From Bacteroidia bacterium (GTDB lineage: Bacteria; Bacteroidota; Bacteroidia; AKYH767-A; OLB10): 64,000 nucleotides of DNA. How positions within the stretch are numbered: the first letter of the stretch is position 1; each line of letters begins with the position of its first letter. A model generated the notes under the pieces. It was not told the origin of the DNA. It did not search any database and saw only the letters and a program-made list of their open reading frames with translations. The stretch lies in NCBI GenBank assembly GCA_037045145.1, contig JBAOIA010000012.1, positions 558,001 to 622,000 of the forward strand. The letters run 5' to 3'. Both the position numbers and the translations under genes were made by a program. Below are positions 32,522 through 42,271 of the stretch, in pieces.

Positions 32522-33937
32522 CTAAATTGCACAAGCCATTTGTCGTTCACTAACTGTAGCCTCATTGCAGGCTACCCATTCCTTCATGCCACCTGCATAG
32601 TTCCACACATTTTTAAAGCCATATTTATGCAATAAAGAAAAAGCAATTGCTGAACGATCTCCCGCCTGACAATGTATAACCACTTGCTTCTTCTTATTAA
32701 TCTTCTTAAGATTTTGCGTTAAGGTTCCAACAAAAATGTGTTCAGCCCCTTCAACATGACCTGCTTCAAATTCTGTTAAACCACGCACATCAATGATTTG
32801 GTAACCTTCGTTATTAATTGTGTTTTTAAATTTTGACAAATTAATTACTTCTGATTTTTCCAATTCAATACCAAATGAAGAGACATCAGTCACGTAACCA
32901 AGCATATTATCCATTCCTATTCGCATGAGCTTTCTGGTTAAGTCAACAATAGTTTTATCTTCAGCAATCAAAATAAATTGTTGTTGATAATCAAGCAACC
33001 ATCCCATCCAGGTTGAGAAAGAATTATTGCCCTGAATATTCAAACTTCCAGGTAAAAAGCCTTCTGCAAATTCAAACTTATTTCTGGTATCAATCACGGC
33101 TATACCTTTGTTGTAAGCCGACAGAAATTCTTCTTTAGACAATTTAGAATGCTTAGGCACTTCAACTAAAAGCGGACGAATTACTTTATTAAGGTGTTTC
33201 ATCATTGCAAAATACTTTGGTGGCTCAGGTTGGTCAGCCAAAAGATAATCAACAAAGCCTTGCTCGTCATTACCATATTGAAATGCCCAGTTACGAATTT
33301 TTTCATAGCCGACAGTTGAACTGTGAACGGCACCTAAAGCCTTACCACAAGCTGAGCCGGCACCATGTGCAGACCATACCTGAACATACTCGGGTAATGC
33401 TTCAAATTTTTTCAAAGACTGAAACATTTGTCTGGCACCAACCTCTTTAGTTCCCATTATTCCTGCTGCTTTCTCTAACAAATCGGGGCGACCTATATCA
33501 CCTACAAAAACAAAATCACCTGTAAAAACCATTACAGGCTTATCTGATGCCGGATGATCAGTCAGTAAAAAACTAATACTTTCCGGTGTATGACCCGGAG
33601 TGTGCATTACTTTTAAAGTAAGGTTGCCAACTGAAATTACATCACCATCTCTTACACCTTCATGATTGAATTCATATTGCCAGTCTTTACCACCTTCGTC
33701 AGATAAAAACATTTTTGCTCCTGTAGCAGCAGCAAGCTCTCGCGAGCCACATAAGAAATCTGCATGAATGTGCGTTTCTGTTATGTGAGTAATCTTCAGG
33801 TTGTTTTGTTTTGCAATTTCAAGATAAACATCAATGTCACGCTGTGCGTCAATTACAATTGCCTCACCTTTTGCCTGACAGCCTATGAAATAACTTCCCT
33901 GTGCTAAACTTTTGTCGTAAACGTGTTGAAAAAACAT
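32522..33937 (-). CDS. Persulfide dioxygenase-rhodanese fusion (CstB/BlH-like)
   Basis: A 471-aa protein. Residues 1-235 are a metallo-beta-lactamase domain of the ETHE1/persulfide dioxygenase type: ITETHIHADFLCGSRELA (metal-binding H-x-H-x-D), MHTPGHTPESI and FTGDFVFVGDIGRPDL. Two rhodanese domains follow: residues 265-360 (FLSAYNKGIAVIDTRNKFEF, no catalytic Cys visible) and 375-465 (IIDVRGLTEFEAGHVEGA, with active loop VIHCQAGDRSAIA). The enzyme oxidises persulfide to sulfite or thiosulfate. It leads a leftward operon through the rhodanese, TPMT-like, YgaP-like, haem and DUF6132-like genes. Confidence 0.9.
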   Translation of the reverse strand: MFFQHVYDKSLAQGSYFIGCQAKGEAIVIDAQRDIDVYLEIAKQNNLKITHITETHIHADFLCGSRELAAATGAKMFLSDEGGKDWQYEFNHEGVRDGDVISVGNLTLKVMHTPGHTPESISFLLTDHPASDKPVMVFTGDFVFVGDIGRPDLLEKAAGIMGTKEVGARQMFQSLKKFEALPEYVQVWSAHGAGSACGKALGAVHSSTVGYEKIRNWAFQYGNDEQGFVDYLLADQPEPPKYFAMMKHLNKVIRPLLVEVPKHSKLSKEEFLSAYNKGIAVIDTRNKFEFAEGFLPGSLNIQGNNSFSTWMGWLLDYQQQFILIAEDKTIVDLTRKLMRIGMDNMLGYVTDVSSFGIELEKSEVINLSKFKNTINNEGYQIIDVRGLTEFEAGHVEGAEHIFVGTLTQNLKKINKKKQVVIHCQAGDRSAIAFSLLHKYGFKNVWNYAGGMKEWVACNEATVSERQMACAI

Positions 33938-34044
33938 ATTGCTATTATTTAAATATTATTGTTGTGTTTGTGTTTTGAAAGTATCTAAAATCCACATTGC
34001 AAAGTAAGTAATGATTTTTCAGATACTCTGTTACTCTTGTTACA

Positions 34045-34476
34045 TTAACTGATTTTTGTAGTCATTATAATTTCTGTCTTCATTGAATTGGTAACCAAAC
34101 ACCCGGCTTTTGACTTTTCAGCAATACGTTGTGCTTTCTCTGCATCACTGCTGTCTTTTAGCTTCACCGCAGGAAACAATTCTGCCTGTGTTATCAAGTA
34201 TTTACCCTCTACCATCTCGAGTTTGGCAACTGTGCGACAACTAAAATCTTCAAGTTCTACTTTAAAGTTTGCTGCTATTGCCAAATAGGTTGCCATATAG
34301 CAACTGTTGATTGCTGCAACAAATAAATGCTCCGGTGACCAAATGTTTGGAACTCCATTAGAAAATTCCGGTGGCGTAGCACACTCAATAGTTTTTTCAA
34401 GAATGGGCGATGACAACTCTCCAATTCTACCTTCTTTCCATTGTACATTTACTTCGTAATAATGTGTTTGTGACAT
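34045..34476 (-). CDS. OsmC-family peroxidase-like protein, 1
   Basis: A 143-aa OsmC/Ohr protein. The two redox cysteines are in NSCYMATYLAIA (near residue 59) and AGCLVTNSM (near residue 125). SPEHLFVAAIN precedes the first. It reduces organic hydroperoxides or persulfides with a thiol partner. A weak Crp/Fnr-like site lies upstream at 34569-34582. Confidence 0.88.
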   Translation of the reverse strand: MSQTHYYEVNVQWKEGRIGELSSPILEKTIECATPPEFSNGVPNIWSPEHLFVAAINSCYMATYLAIAANFKVELEDFSCRTVAKLEMVEGKYLITQAELFPAVKLKDSSDAEKAQRIAEKSKAGCLVTNSMKTEIIMTTKIS

Positions 34477-34568
34477 ATCTGTTATTTTAATTTTTAGTTA
34501 CCAATACTAATTGTAAGTTGCCATTTATAATGACAGCACAAAATTGCCAATGCCAGACTGTTCTCACA

Positions 34569-34582
34569 GTGACATAAGTTAC
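34569..34582. promoter_or_regulatory. Possible Crp/Fnr-family operator
   Basis: GTGAC-ATAA-GTTAC is an inverted repeat with one mismatch. It lies about 43 nt upstream of the start point expected from a weak -7 box (CAATTTTG, minus strand 34546-34539), a class II activator position. It is only a single short site. Confidence 0.3.
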
Positions 34583-34654
34583 ATTGTTGTTTGTTTTTTG
34601 CTAAAAACTAAATGAGATATATCATATTTTATTTCAAAACCACTGTATAGCAAA

Positions 34655-35059
34655 CTAATTGTTCAAAAGCAGCGAAGTATTTATTTCAATGGAATTAGTT
34701 AATACTTTATGAACCGGACAAACATTGGCAATCTGTATCAGTCTGTCTTTTTGCTCATCGGAGAGGTTTCCTGAAAAACTTATCTTACGTTGAATAACTG
34801 TTTTGTTTTTAATTCTATCCCAACTAACAGAAATATCAGTATTCACATCAGTAAGTGGCCATTCTTTTCTGTCTGCATACATGCGTACTGTTATTGCTGT
34901 ACATGCACTCAGTGCTGCGGCTAATAACTCAAATGGTGAAAACCCAAGATTTTTACCACCATTCTCTACCGGCTCATCAGCAATAAGCCTATTACCCGAC
35001 TGCGATTCAATAGTCACTTTATAATTTTCTGTTCCAATATGTGATTTTACTTTTTCCAT
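34655..35059 (-). CDS. OsmC-family peroxidase-like protein, 2
   Basis: A 134-aa OsmC-family protein with both cysteines (ALSACTAITVRMYADRKEWP near residue 53; ANVCPVHKVLTNSIEI near 114). EWPLTDVNTDISVSWDRIKN is typical of the YhfA-like branch. It diverges from the first OsmC and may have a different substrate. Confidence 0.88.
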   Translation of the reverse strand: MEKVKSHIGTENYKVTIESQSGNRLIADEPVENGGKNLGFSPFELLAAALSACTAITVRMYADRKEWPLTDVNTDISVSWDRIKNKTVIQRKISFSGNLSDEQKDRLIQIANVCPVHKVLTNSIEINTSLLLNN

Positions 35060-35149
35060 AAACTACGTTTTTAAAAAATTATTCAGACAAGCATAAAAAC
35101 CAACAAGTTCTTTAACTTACTTTAGCTTCGTTTTTCAGGTAGTCAAAGT

Positions 35150-35767
35150 TTATTTCTTATGTATCTTGTAAATAGAAGGTAATTGCCAATTGAACTTTAC
35201 AGCCACTAATCTGAAAACAACAATAAAAATAATACTTACCACTTCAATTATCATTTCATTCATCTGCAATCGTATTAAGGCAAAGTAAACAACACCACCT
35301 AAAATACAAGCTGTAGCATAAACTTCTTTTTGAAAAATCAAGGGGATATTGTTGAGCAAAATATCTCGAATGACTCCTCCAAAGCATGCAGTTATTGTTC
35401 CTAATGCAATACAAACGGCAGGATGAAAATCAAGCAGTATTCCCTTTTGAATGCCTACAACAGTAAACAGACCGATTCCAAGAGAGTCAAATGTCAGTAG
35501 TGTTTTTTGATAATTGCCAATGATGTTAGAAAAGAACATAGCTGCAAGTGTACTTAGTAACACTATCAAACCATAATTCAAATTATACATCCACGAGACA
35601 GGCAACTGTCCGATTAATACATCACGCAAGGTGCCACCACCCAATGCAGTTATAAAAGCAATAATAAAAACACCGAAGACATCGAGTTTCTTTTCCATTG
35701 CAGCAGATACACCAGAGATACTAAATACTGCTATCCCGGCAATATCAATTAGTTTTAGAAGTTCCAA
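35150..35767 (-). CDS. UPF0126/TRIC-like membrane protein
   Basis: A 205-aa protein with six or seven hydrophobic helices in two repeats. Each repeat has a glycine-rich motif: FITALGGGTLRDVLIGQLPV (near residues 38-57) and GTITACFGGVIRDILLNNIP (near 123-142). These mark the bacterial TRIC-type (YadS/YicG-like) family, described as cation channels or glycine transporters. It precedes, with 6 nt spacing, no obvious partner beyond the 35774 gene. Confidence 0.85.
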   Translation of the reverse strand: MELLKLIDIAGIAVFSISGVSAAMEKKLDVFGVFIIAFITALGGGTLRDVLIGQLPVSWMYNLNYGLIVLLSTLAAMFFSNIIGNYQKTLLTFDSLGIGLFTVVGIQKGILLDFHPAVCIALGTITACFGGVIRDILLNNIPLIFQKEVYATACILGGVVYFALIRLQMNEMIIEVVSIIFIVVFRLVAVKFNWQLPSIYKIHKK

Positions 35768-35773
35768 AAAGGC

Positions 35774-36079
35774 TTATTTAAAACTTAGTTTCTTTAACAT
35801 TTCATTGGTCATGTCATCAGAATAAACGCCATAGCCATTTACCAATAAACCTTTAAGTCCATATCTCTCTGATGAAATAGCATATAATATTGCTTCGTCT
35901 GCCGGATCCGACTGTCCTTCGAAACGATAGTAGGCATCTATCTGAAAATCGTCAGGAGATAACTTAATGCATCCGTTGCCAGAATCAATACCATCGCATT
36001 GGATATTAAAATCTTCTTTATAGCCTTTCAATCGCAACTCATTCATGCGTTCAGAAAGTGTGAGCATGTAACTTACCAT
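35774..36079 (-). CDS. Conserved Bacteroidota protein, about 100 aa
   Basis: A 101-aa soluble, acidic protein (MNELRLKGYKEDFNIQCDGI, then DDFQIDAYYRFEGQSDPADE and ILYAISSERYGLKGLLVNGY). Similar small proteins are often labelled phosphoribosylpyrophosphate synthetase in databases, apparently wrongly, since no PRPP motif is present. The function is unknown. An internal ATG 12 nt in (MLTLSERM) is an alternative start. Confidence 0.65.
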   Translation of the reverse strand: MVSYMLTLSERMNELRLKGYKEDFNIQCDGIDSGNGCIKLSPDDFQIDAYYRFEGQSDPADEAILYAISSERYGLKGLLVNGYGVYSDDMTNEMLKKLSFK

Positions 36080-36164
36080 AATTTTATAAAATAATATTGT
36101 TAAAGATCCTGTTTCTTTTTAAATTTTCCAAAAATAAATTGACAACATTACTATTGAACATGAT

Positions 36165-36830
36165 TTAAAATACCTCTTTTACTACTCGTTCTTTTTCTAT
36201 TCCGAGGATACTCATTTGTTTTTCAACAGCATCCATCATCGGCTCCGGCCCACAGAGATAAATATAGCCTTCACCGTCAATATGACGTTTCAAAAGCTCT
36301 TCTGTTATATAGCCATATTCAAAGCCTTCAAGTTTTTCTTCTGAAAGTATATTAATAAAATTCTTCCCTAATAATGCTTTGAACTTCTCTTCCTGAATAA
36401 TATCTGCACGTGTTTTATTGGCAAATAATAGTTTATTATTTCCAACCTTACCATCTTTTTCTAACTGTTTATAAATAGCAATAAAAGGTGTAACACCTGC
36501 ACCACCGGCTATAAATACGCCCTCGCCTTTATATGCTATGGTGCCAAAAACACCATGTAATAGCAATTCATCACCGGTCTTTAATGTCAGCAATTGATTG
36601 GTGACACCATTATGCTGTGGATAGGTTTTAATTGTAAATTCTATATATTTATCAGTTGGAAGTGAAGTAAAAGTAAATGCTCTTAACTCATTTTCCCAAT
36701 TGGGTTTGTTGATTGAAATATCGGCAGCCTGACCTGCATGATAATTTATATTTTCAGGTTTTACTGTGGTGATATGCAATACGTCATGCGTAGCCTTTTC
36801 AATTGCAATTATCTTTAAATGTTCAACCAT
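36165..36830 (-). CDS. Ferredoxin/flavodoxin reductase-like FAD oxidoreductase
   Basis: A 221-aa FNR-like reductase: an FAD domain (residues 1-100, with the RAFTFTS-type FAD-binding motif) and a NAD(P) domain (GVFIAGGAGVTPFIAIYKQL, then YLCGPEPMMDAVEKQM). It may supply electrons to the redox functions of the neighbourhood. The electron acceptor is not evident. Confidence 0.85.
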   Translation of the reverse strand: MVEHLKIIAIEKATHDVLHITTVKPENINYHAGQAADISINKPNWENELRAFTFTSLPTDKYIEFTIKTYPQHNGVTNQLLTLKTGDELLLHGVFGTIAYKGEGVFIAGGAGVTPFIAIYKQLEKDGKVGNNKLLFANKTRADIIQEEKFKALLGKNFINILSEEKLEGFEYGYITEELLKRHIDGEGYIYLCGPEPMMDAVEKQMSILGIEKERVVKEVF

Positions 36831-37013
36831 AATTTTTCCATATTTAATTCATTTTTTATCATGCAGAGTTAACATTCATGATATCGCATATTGAGTTAAC
36901 ACAATAAGTAATAATTTGTTTTATGAATTATATGGTGTCATAGCATTAAATAGCTAAAGAAAGCCGGAAACAATTATCCAGATGTTTTAATCTAAAGGAT
37001 AATTTTTAAAAAG

Positions 37014-37667
37014 TTATATCAGTTTCTCCTTCTTTGCTTTCTCAATCAAGTCTATACGATTGTGTGCTTGTAATTTCTGGTAAATATTCTCAATATGTCT
37101 TTTAACCGTAAAAGGAGAGATAAATAACCTTTCAGCAATAACTTTATTGGTCATTCCCAAACTTAGCTGCTCCAGTATTTCAACTTCTCTTACACTTAAA
37201 ACTACAGTGGGTATAACATTTTTTATTGTTATTTTCTCAGTCGTTGCATTTTTCAAGAATTGCAATGCTTTAACAGCAATTGATGGTGACATTACTGAGC
37301 CACCGTTTAAAGTATCTAAAATAGTTTGATAAACTTTTTCACTCTTTGACTCCTTTAGGATATAACTATCTGCCCCGGATTTAATGGCATTAAAAATATA
37401 TTCATCATCATCAAAAACAGTTATGATAATAACTTTAATTGCAGGATACTTTTGTTTAATGATAGCAGTAGTCTCAATACCATTCATCTCCGACATTTCA
37501 ATATCCATTAGAATAACATCCAAGTTACTATTTTTTTCTAAAAAGCCAATTACCTCCTTACCTCCCTGTGCCTCACAAACCAGTTCAATATCTGAAAATG
37601 CCGCAAGCTTTTCTTCTATAGCACGCAATGCGTAAATATTATCATCAACGACAGCTACCTTTATCAT
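37014..37667 (-). CDS. NarL/FixJ-type response regulator
   Basis: A 217-aa two-component regulator. The receiver domain has VAVVDDN and DVILMDIEMSEMNG (phospho-Asp near residue 54). The LuxR-type HTH is near residues 150-210 (LSVREVEILEQLSLGMTNKV, IAERLFISPFTVKRHIENIY). The start at 37667 gives a 4-nt ATGA overlap with the histidine kinase stop, so the pair is translationally coupled. Confidence 0.93.
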   Translation of the reverse strand: MIKVAVVDDNIYALRAIEEKLAAFSDIELVCEAQGGKEVIGFLEKNSNLDVILMDIEMSEMNGIETTAIIKQKYPAIKVIIITVFDDDEYIFNAIKSGADSYILKESKSEKVYQTILDTLNGGSVMSPSIAVKALQFLKNATTEKITIKNVIPTVVLSVREVEILEQLSLGMTNKVIAERLFISPFTVKRHIENIYQKLQAHNRIDLIEKAKKEKLI

Positions 37668-39571
37668 AATAAACATTTAATTTTATATTGTGTACCCAAG
37701 CCTTTTTCTGAAACTAATTCTACAGTGCCCTGCATATCCGACACTCGTTTATAAATATTATTCAGTCCAAATGATTTTGTTTTCATAGCATCAATATCAA
37801 ACCCAACTCCATTGTCACTGACATCAATCAGAAGTTCACCATCATTTTGATGTAAACTTACTGAAACTTCAGATGCATTAGAATACTTTATTGCATTGCT
37901 TACTATTTCCTGAATAACTCTAAAAATATTCATTGCCGTCTTAGACTGAATTTGCCTGTTATCAAATGTTTCAAAGCTAAATTTAAAACGAACTTCTTCT
38001 TTAGCTTCAGCTGCACTATTTATATAGTTTGCAATTCTAAACTTCAAATCAGAAATATTAATTTCCTTTGAGTTCATTACCCAAAGCGTATTTTTTAGTT
38101 CTCTTACAGCATTCTCCGAAAACTCCGATACAGTATTTATTCTGGATTTTAATGACTCGTCAATACTTGCATTGGATTTTTTAATGCCATCCAAAACCGT
38201 ATTCACAAAGGTAAGTTGTGCACCTAGGCTATCATGCAAGTCACGCGAAATCTGAAGTCTTTGCTCCTGAGCAACATTTAAGGTCTGCTCTTGTAACAAT
38301 TCATTTTCCAACAAAAGTTGCTGACTTTCAAGTTTTGACTTCACACGATGACTCCTGAATAACATCAAAACAATTGCTACAACACTCAGCAAAACTAACA
38401 ACAACACATTCTTTTGCTTTGCCCTCAAATCGGCTTGTGCAACCTGCAATTTCATTTCTGAAATTTTCTTCTCCTTTTGTTGCGTTTCAAATAAGGCATT
38501 AAATTCAACATACGATTGCTCACTCTTTGCATTTATAGAATTTGCATATACTTCCTGATACTTTTTCTTGGCTTCTAATGCCTTTTGCCATTTACCTTGC
38601 TTCTGATACAACATATCATAGACGGTATATGCTTTCAGGATATTTACCAATTGGCTATTTTCTGAAAATATTTCCACAGCTTTATTCAAATGGTTTTCGG
38701 CAAGGGCATAATTACCATCATTAGTTTCAACTTCTGCAAGGTTGATTTCTGTATCGGCATTCCATCCCGGATTATTAAAAGGCTTCTCAATTTGCTGATT
38801 ATTGTTAAAATAATATCGTGCCTTATTATAATTTTTCTGCATCAGATAACAGCGTGCCAGATTATCCTGAAACATTACCTTACTCATTTGGTCGCCTAAA
38901 CTGTCAGCTAAGGCAATGCCTCGAAAATCCAACTGCATTGCTTCATTGATATTTCCTGTCTGACCTTCAATATTTGCCAAAGTATGCATTGCATTCAGAT
39001 AAGGCGGCAGATAAGTTTTGTCCTGAAGAATTGAAAATATTTTATTCACTGTTATTCGTGCAGCACCCATATCTCCTTTTTCAGCTTGTAGTTGCGACAG
39101 ACTAGAATATGCCTGAGTAATTTTTAATGTATCTTTTAACTGTTCGCCAATGGCAACAGCCTGGTAAAGATTTCGAACTCCTTCAGGAAAATTTCCAATG
39201 CTCTTATAAGTTGAACCTAAGCCATAAAAAATATAAAAGGAAAGAGAATCTCTGTTATTGTGCAGTTCTCTGGCTCTTCTAAAATAAACTTCTGCGGCAG
39301 TAAAGTGTCCGCTTCTACGGCTGAAATTTGCTTTAATTATCTCCCTCATTACAATAACAGAAGGTGCAGTTACTGCTAAACTGTCAATATTCGAAATAAC
39401 TTTTTGCAAACTGTCTGTACGCGAAATTTTCTGTGTTACAGTCGCATCAAAAAGCCGAACAACAGATTGTTCATCATTCTTTAATTGGGGCGATAGCTGC
39501 TGCTTATTTTTATCCTTACAGGCAACAATGAAAAACAGCAAAAAACACAATATTTTTTTAAACATCACCAC
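37664..39571 (-). CDS. TPR-containing sensor histidine kinase (HisKA_3)
   Basis: A 635-aa kinase with a lipoprotein-like signal (ILCFLLFFIVAC), then about 300 residues of TPR-type repeats (GHFTAAEVYFRRARELHNNR and similar), one transmembrane helix near residues 395-415 (VLLLVLLSVVAIVLML), a HisKA_3 phosphoacceptor (ISRDLHDSLGAQLTFV, His near 445) and an HATPase domain (IDVSDNGVGFDIDAM, SFGLNNIYKRVSDM). A periplasmic TPR sensor with a LuxR-type partner is a frequent Bacteroidota arrangement. The signal is unknown. Confidence 0.93.
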   Translation of the reverse strand: MVMFKKILCFLLFFIVACKDKNKQQLSPQLKNDEQSVVRLFDATVTQKISRTDSLQKVISNIDSLAVTAPSVIVMREIIKANFSRRSGHFTAAEVYFRRARELHNNRDSLSFYIFYGLGSTYKSIGNFPEGVRNLYQAVAIGEQLKDTLKITQAYSSLSQLQAEKGDMGAARITVNKIFSILQDKTYLPPYLNAMHTLANIEGQTGNINEAMQLDFRGIALADSLGDQMSKVMFQDNLARCYLMQKNYNKARYYFNNNQQIEKPFNNPGWNADTEINLAEVETNDGNYALAENHLNKAVEIFSENSQLVNILKAYTVYDMLYQKQGKWQKALEAKKKYQEVYANSINAKSEQSYVEFNALFETQQKEKKISEMKLQVAQADLRAKQKNVLLLVLLSVVAIVLMLFRSHRVKSKLESQQLLLENELLQEQTLNVAQEQRLQISRDLHDSLGAQLTFVNTVLDGIKKSNASIDESLKSRINTVSEFSENAVRELKNTLWVMNSKEINISDLKFRIANYINSAAEAKEEVRFKFSFETFDNRQIQSKTAMNIFRVIQEIVSNAIKYSNASEVSVSLHQNDGELLIDVSDNGVGFDIDAMKTKSFGLNNIYKRVSDMQGTVELVSEKGLGTQYKIKCLL

Positions 39572-39628
39572 TATAAAATTATGAAGCTAAAATAATAAAC
39601 TGCACCAAAAAAATGCTACAATAATTTT

Positions 39629-41539
39629 TTACTCCTCATGGCTTCGTGTCCGCAGAATATTAACTAACTTCTGGCCTCTGAGAAGAATTTTCAATCGCTG
39701 ACGTTTTAAAGAGATATGTTTTTGTTTTGTTTCAAGTTCATCAATGCCATGATTATAAACCGAAATGATGTGATGGTAAGTTAAAATTCCTACTATCTCT
39801 TTTTCTGATACAACAGGTAGAATATCCACATTCTCTTTAGCCATAGTTTGTACTGCCATTTTGAGAGAATCGGACTTGCTTACAAAAAGTTGTGTTCGTT
39901 TAACTAAAGAACCGATAAGTGTATCAGTCGGGTGATGCGAACTAAAAATACTTGTTGAACTTAATAGCCCAATATATTTACCATCTGTGCTGGAAATAAT
40001 ATAATAATTTGCCTGTAAATCCGGCTCTTGCTGAAGCCAACTTCTTACTTCCCCGAGTTTCATATCTTCACTTATAGTTATACCATTATCTGTAGCAAGT
40101 TGCTCAACTTTTATTTTTTCTAACACATCGGGTTCATAGGTGCTTGGTGTATAAACACCTCTTCGTGCAATTTTTTCTGTCATGATGGTATTTTCCATCA
40201 GGAAGTAAGAAATAAAATAGGATGCCGTACAAGAGGCCAGTAATGGTAATAATGCATTTGATTGTCCTGTTGTTTCGAGTGCAAAAACAATTGAAGTAAG
40301 AAAAGCACGTGATGCCCCGGCAAACATAGCCGACATGCCAATGAGTGCTGCAAGTGGGATACTTATTTCAGCTGCAGGAAACCATTGATTACCTACATAG
40401 CCTAATAATACACCTAGTGCTCCGCCTATAGTTAATAATGGTGCCAATGTTCCACCTGATGTTCCGCTGCCTAATGAAACAGCCCATGAAATAAATTTCA
40501 ATACACATAATGAAACTACTACTTGTAATGTTAATGAACCTGAAAGCAAATCGGTGATATTATTATATCCAACACCTAAGGTGCGTGGTTCGAAGTAACC
40601 CACAATACCTACTACAACACCGCCAATGGCAGGCCACCAAGCCCAATGCACAGGAAGTTTCTCGAAAGAATCTTCAATCCAGTAAACAATTTTTGTAGTA
40701 GCTACTGCCAACACACCTACAACTATTCCCATTGTAGAATAAAAGAAAAGAGCAGCATTGGAGGCACTTTCAACATCAGCTTTCATGGGAAACACAACCC
40801 CTTCGCCAAAGAAAAAATGATGACCTGCAGATCCTGTAATGCAAGCTAAAGCTACAGGAATAAAAGAGCGTGGTGAAAATTCAAACAACAACAATTCAAT
40901 AGCCAACAAAATAGCAGCTACAGGAGCTCCAAAAATCGCAGACATACCTGCTGTGGCACCTGCTGCCAGTAAAATTTTTCTTTCGTTAGGAGTAATTTTC
41001 ATCACCTGTCCTAATGTTGAACCTAATGCACCTCCTGTGGCAATTATTGGCCCCTCTGCGCCAAAAGGTCCGCCTGTGCCGATAGAGATAGCTGATGAAA
41101 TTGGTTTGAGAAAGGTTATAGATGGTTTAATTTTACTCTGATTGGTAAGAATTTGCTCCATAGCTTCAGGGATGCCATGACCTCGAATGGCTTTAGAACC
41201 ATAAAAAGCAAGAACTCCTACAATTAAGCCTCCGACTGCAGGAACAATAATAACCCACAGACCTAGTGAGTTGTGGGCAGGGCTGGCATCTGAAAAAGAA
41301 AAACTGCCATAGAATGAAACATTAGTTATGAAATCTATTAAGTAAATGAGTAGTTTGGCAACGATACTGATGCTTACAGCGATTAATACTGCCAGTAACG
41401 ACAGATTAAACAACCGTTTTTTATTGTATTTTAAATTACCTGTTTGATCGTTCTTGAACGAAGATTGTAAAGATACTGATATTGGTATTCCTTTATTTAG
41501 CATTGCTGAAGATAAAATATTTTCTGTAAGTTGATGCAA
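39629..41539 (-). CDS. ClC-family chloride channel/antiporter with CBS domains
   Basis: A 636-aa membrane protein. ClC motifs are IRGHGIPEAMEQ (GSGIP region), GPFGAEGPIIATGGALGS (with the gating Glu in GAEGP), GSGTSGGTLAPLLTIG, and many helices between residues 45 and 460. Two CBS domains occupy about residues 490-610 (DNGITISEDMKLGEVRSWLQ; KENVDILPVVSEKEIVGILT). CBS domains usually regulate transport by nucleotide binding. It is a single gene. Confidence 0.93.
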   Translation of the reverse strand: MHQLTENILSSAMLNKGIPISVSLQSSFKNDQTGNLKYNKKRLFNLSLLAVLIAVSISIVAKLLIYLIDFITNVSFYGSFSFSDASPAHNSLGLWVIIVPAVGGLIVGVLAFYGSKAIRGHGIPEAMEQILTNQSKIKPSITFLKPISSAISIGTGGPFGAEGPIIATGGALGSTLGQVMKITPNERKILLAAGATAGMSAIFGAPVAAILLAIELLLFEFSPRSFIPVALACITGSAGHHFFFGEGVVFPMKADVESASNAALFFYSTMGIVVGVLAVATTKIVYWIEDSFEKLPVHWAWWPAIGGVVVGIVGYFEPRTLGVGYNNITDLLSGSLTLQVVVSLCVLKFISWAVSLGSGTSGGTLAPLLTIGGALGVLLGYVGNQWFPAAEISIPLAALIGMSAMFAGASRAFLTSIVFALETTGQSNALLPLLASCTASYFISYFLMENTIMTEKIARRGVYTPSTYEPDVLEKIKVEQLATDNGITISEDMKLGEVRSWLQQEPDLQANYYIISSTDGKYIGLLSSTSIFSSHHPTDTLIGSLVKRTQLFVSKSDSLKMAVQTMAKENVDILPVVSEKEIVGILTYHHIISVYNHGIDELETKQKHISLKRQRLKILLRGQKLVNILRTRSHEE

Positions 41540-41781
41540 AAACCCTTGCTACAATAATGAAATTGCCAGTCACTGAAGTATGTTGGAACAAAATGCAACA
41601 GCTATTTTGGGATTTGATGAAACTCAAACTTTATTGAATGAACCCTACCTCTAATTGATTCAAACAAAAATCACTTTGGCTGCGAAATTATAAATCATAA
41701 GCCAATACATCACCATAAAAAATTAAAAAATGATGATGAAAAACCATGAAATTGAATAACGCTATTGTTTACAAAATATAG

Positions 41782-42162
41782 TTACTCATAGTTAGAAAAT
41801 ACCTGAGTATGGCTTTTATAGCTGAGAATCCGTTTACTGCTACCGGACAAAATAATGACACGGGTTTTCTTTATGGTGCATCCATTAGTTAAACGACACC
41901 TACCTTTGTAAGAAGTAAAAAATGTAAAAGAAACTACCTTCCATTGGCATTTTTTAGCATTGAAACTTACCTGAGGCTTCATTGATGGAAATTGAGAAAC
42001 TGTTTCAAGTGTATAGCCTTCCGGCAGCAGTAATATATCTCGTTTGTCAAGAAAAGTTAAAACAGAACTGCTGTCAAATTGATTGATGCATTGCGTTTTT
42101 TGTCCACTTGTCCATTGAGCAGAAAAACCCAAAACCAGAACTATTAGAATAAAATACTTCAT
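41782..42162 (-). CDS. Small exported hypothetical protein
   Basis: From the ATG at 42162 the protein has 126 residues with a clear signal peptide (MKYFILIVLVLGFSAQ). Mature features are LLPEGYTLETVSQF and several Cys residues (CRLTNGCTIKKTR). I recognise no family. An upstream start at 42213 exists but would hide the signal peptide. Confidence 0.55.
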   Translation of the reverse strand: MKYFILIVLVLGFSAQWTSGQKTQCINQFDSSSVLTFLDKRDILLLPEGYTLETVSQFPSMKPQVSFNAKKCQWKVVSFTFFTSYKGRCRLTNGCTIKKTRVIILSGSSKRILSYKSHTQVFSNYE

Positions 42163-42271
42163 AAGTGGCAAAAATAAGTTGAATGCTATACCCCACAGGC
42201 ATTTTCCTGTCATAAAAGATCATTATACACATTTGGAGCCGATGTTGTACATTCGCAAAAATTTTCAGATT

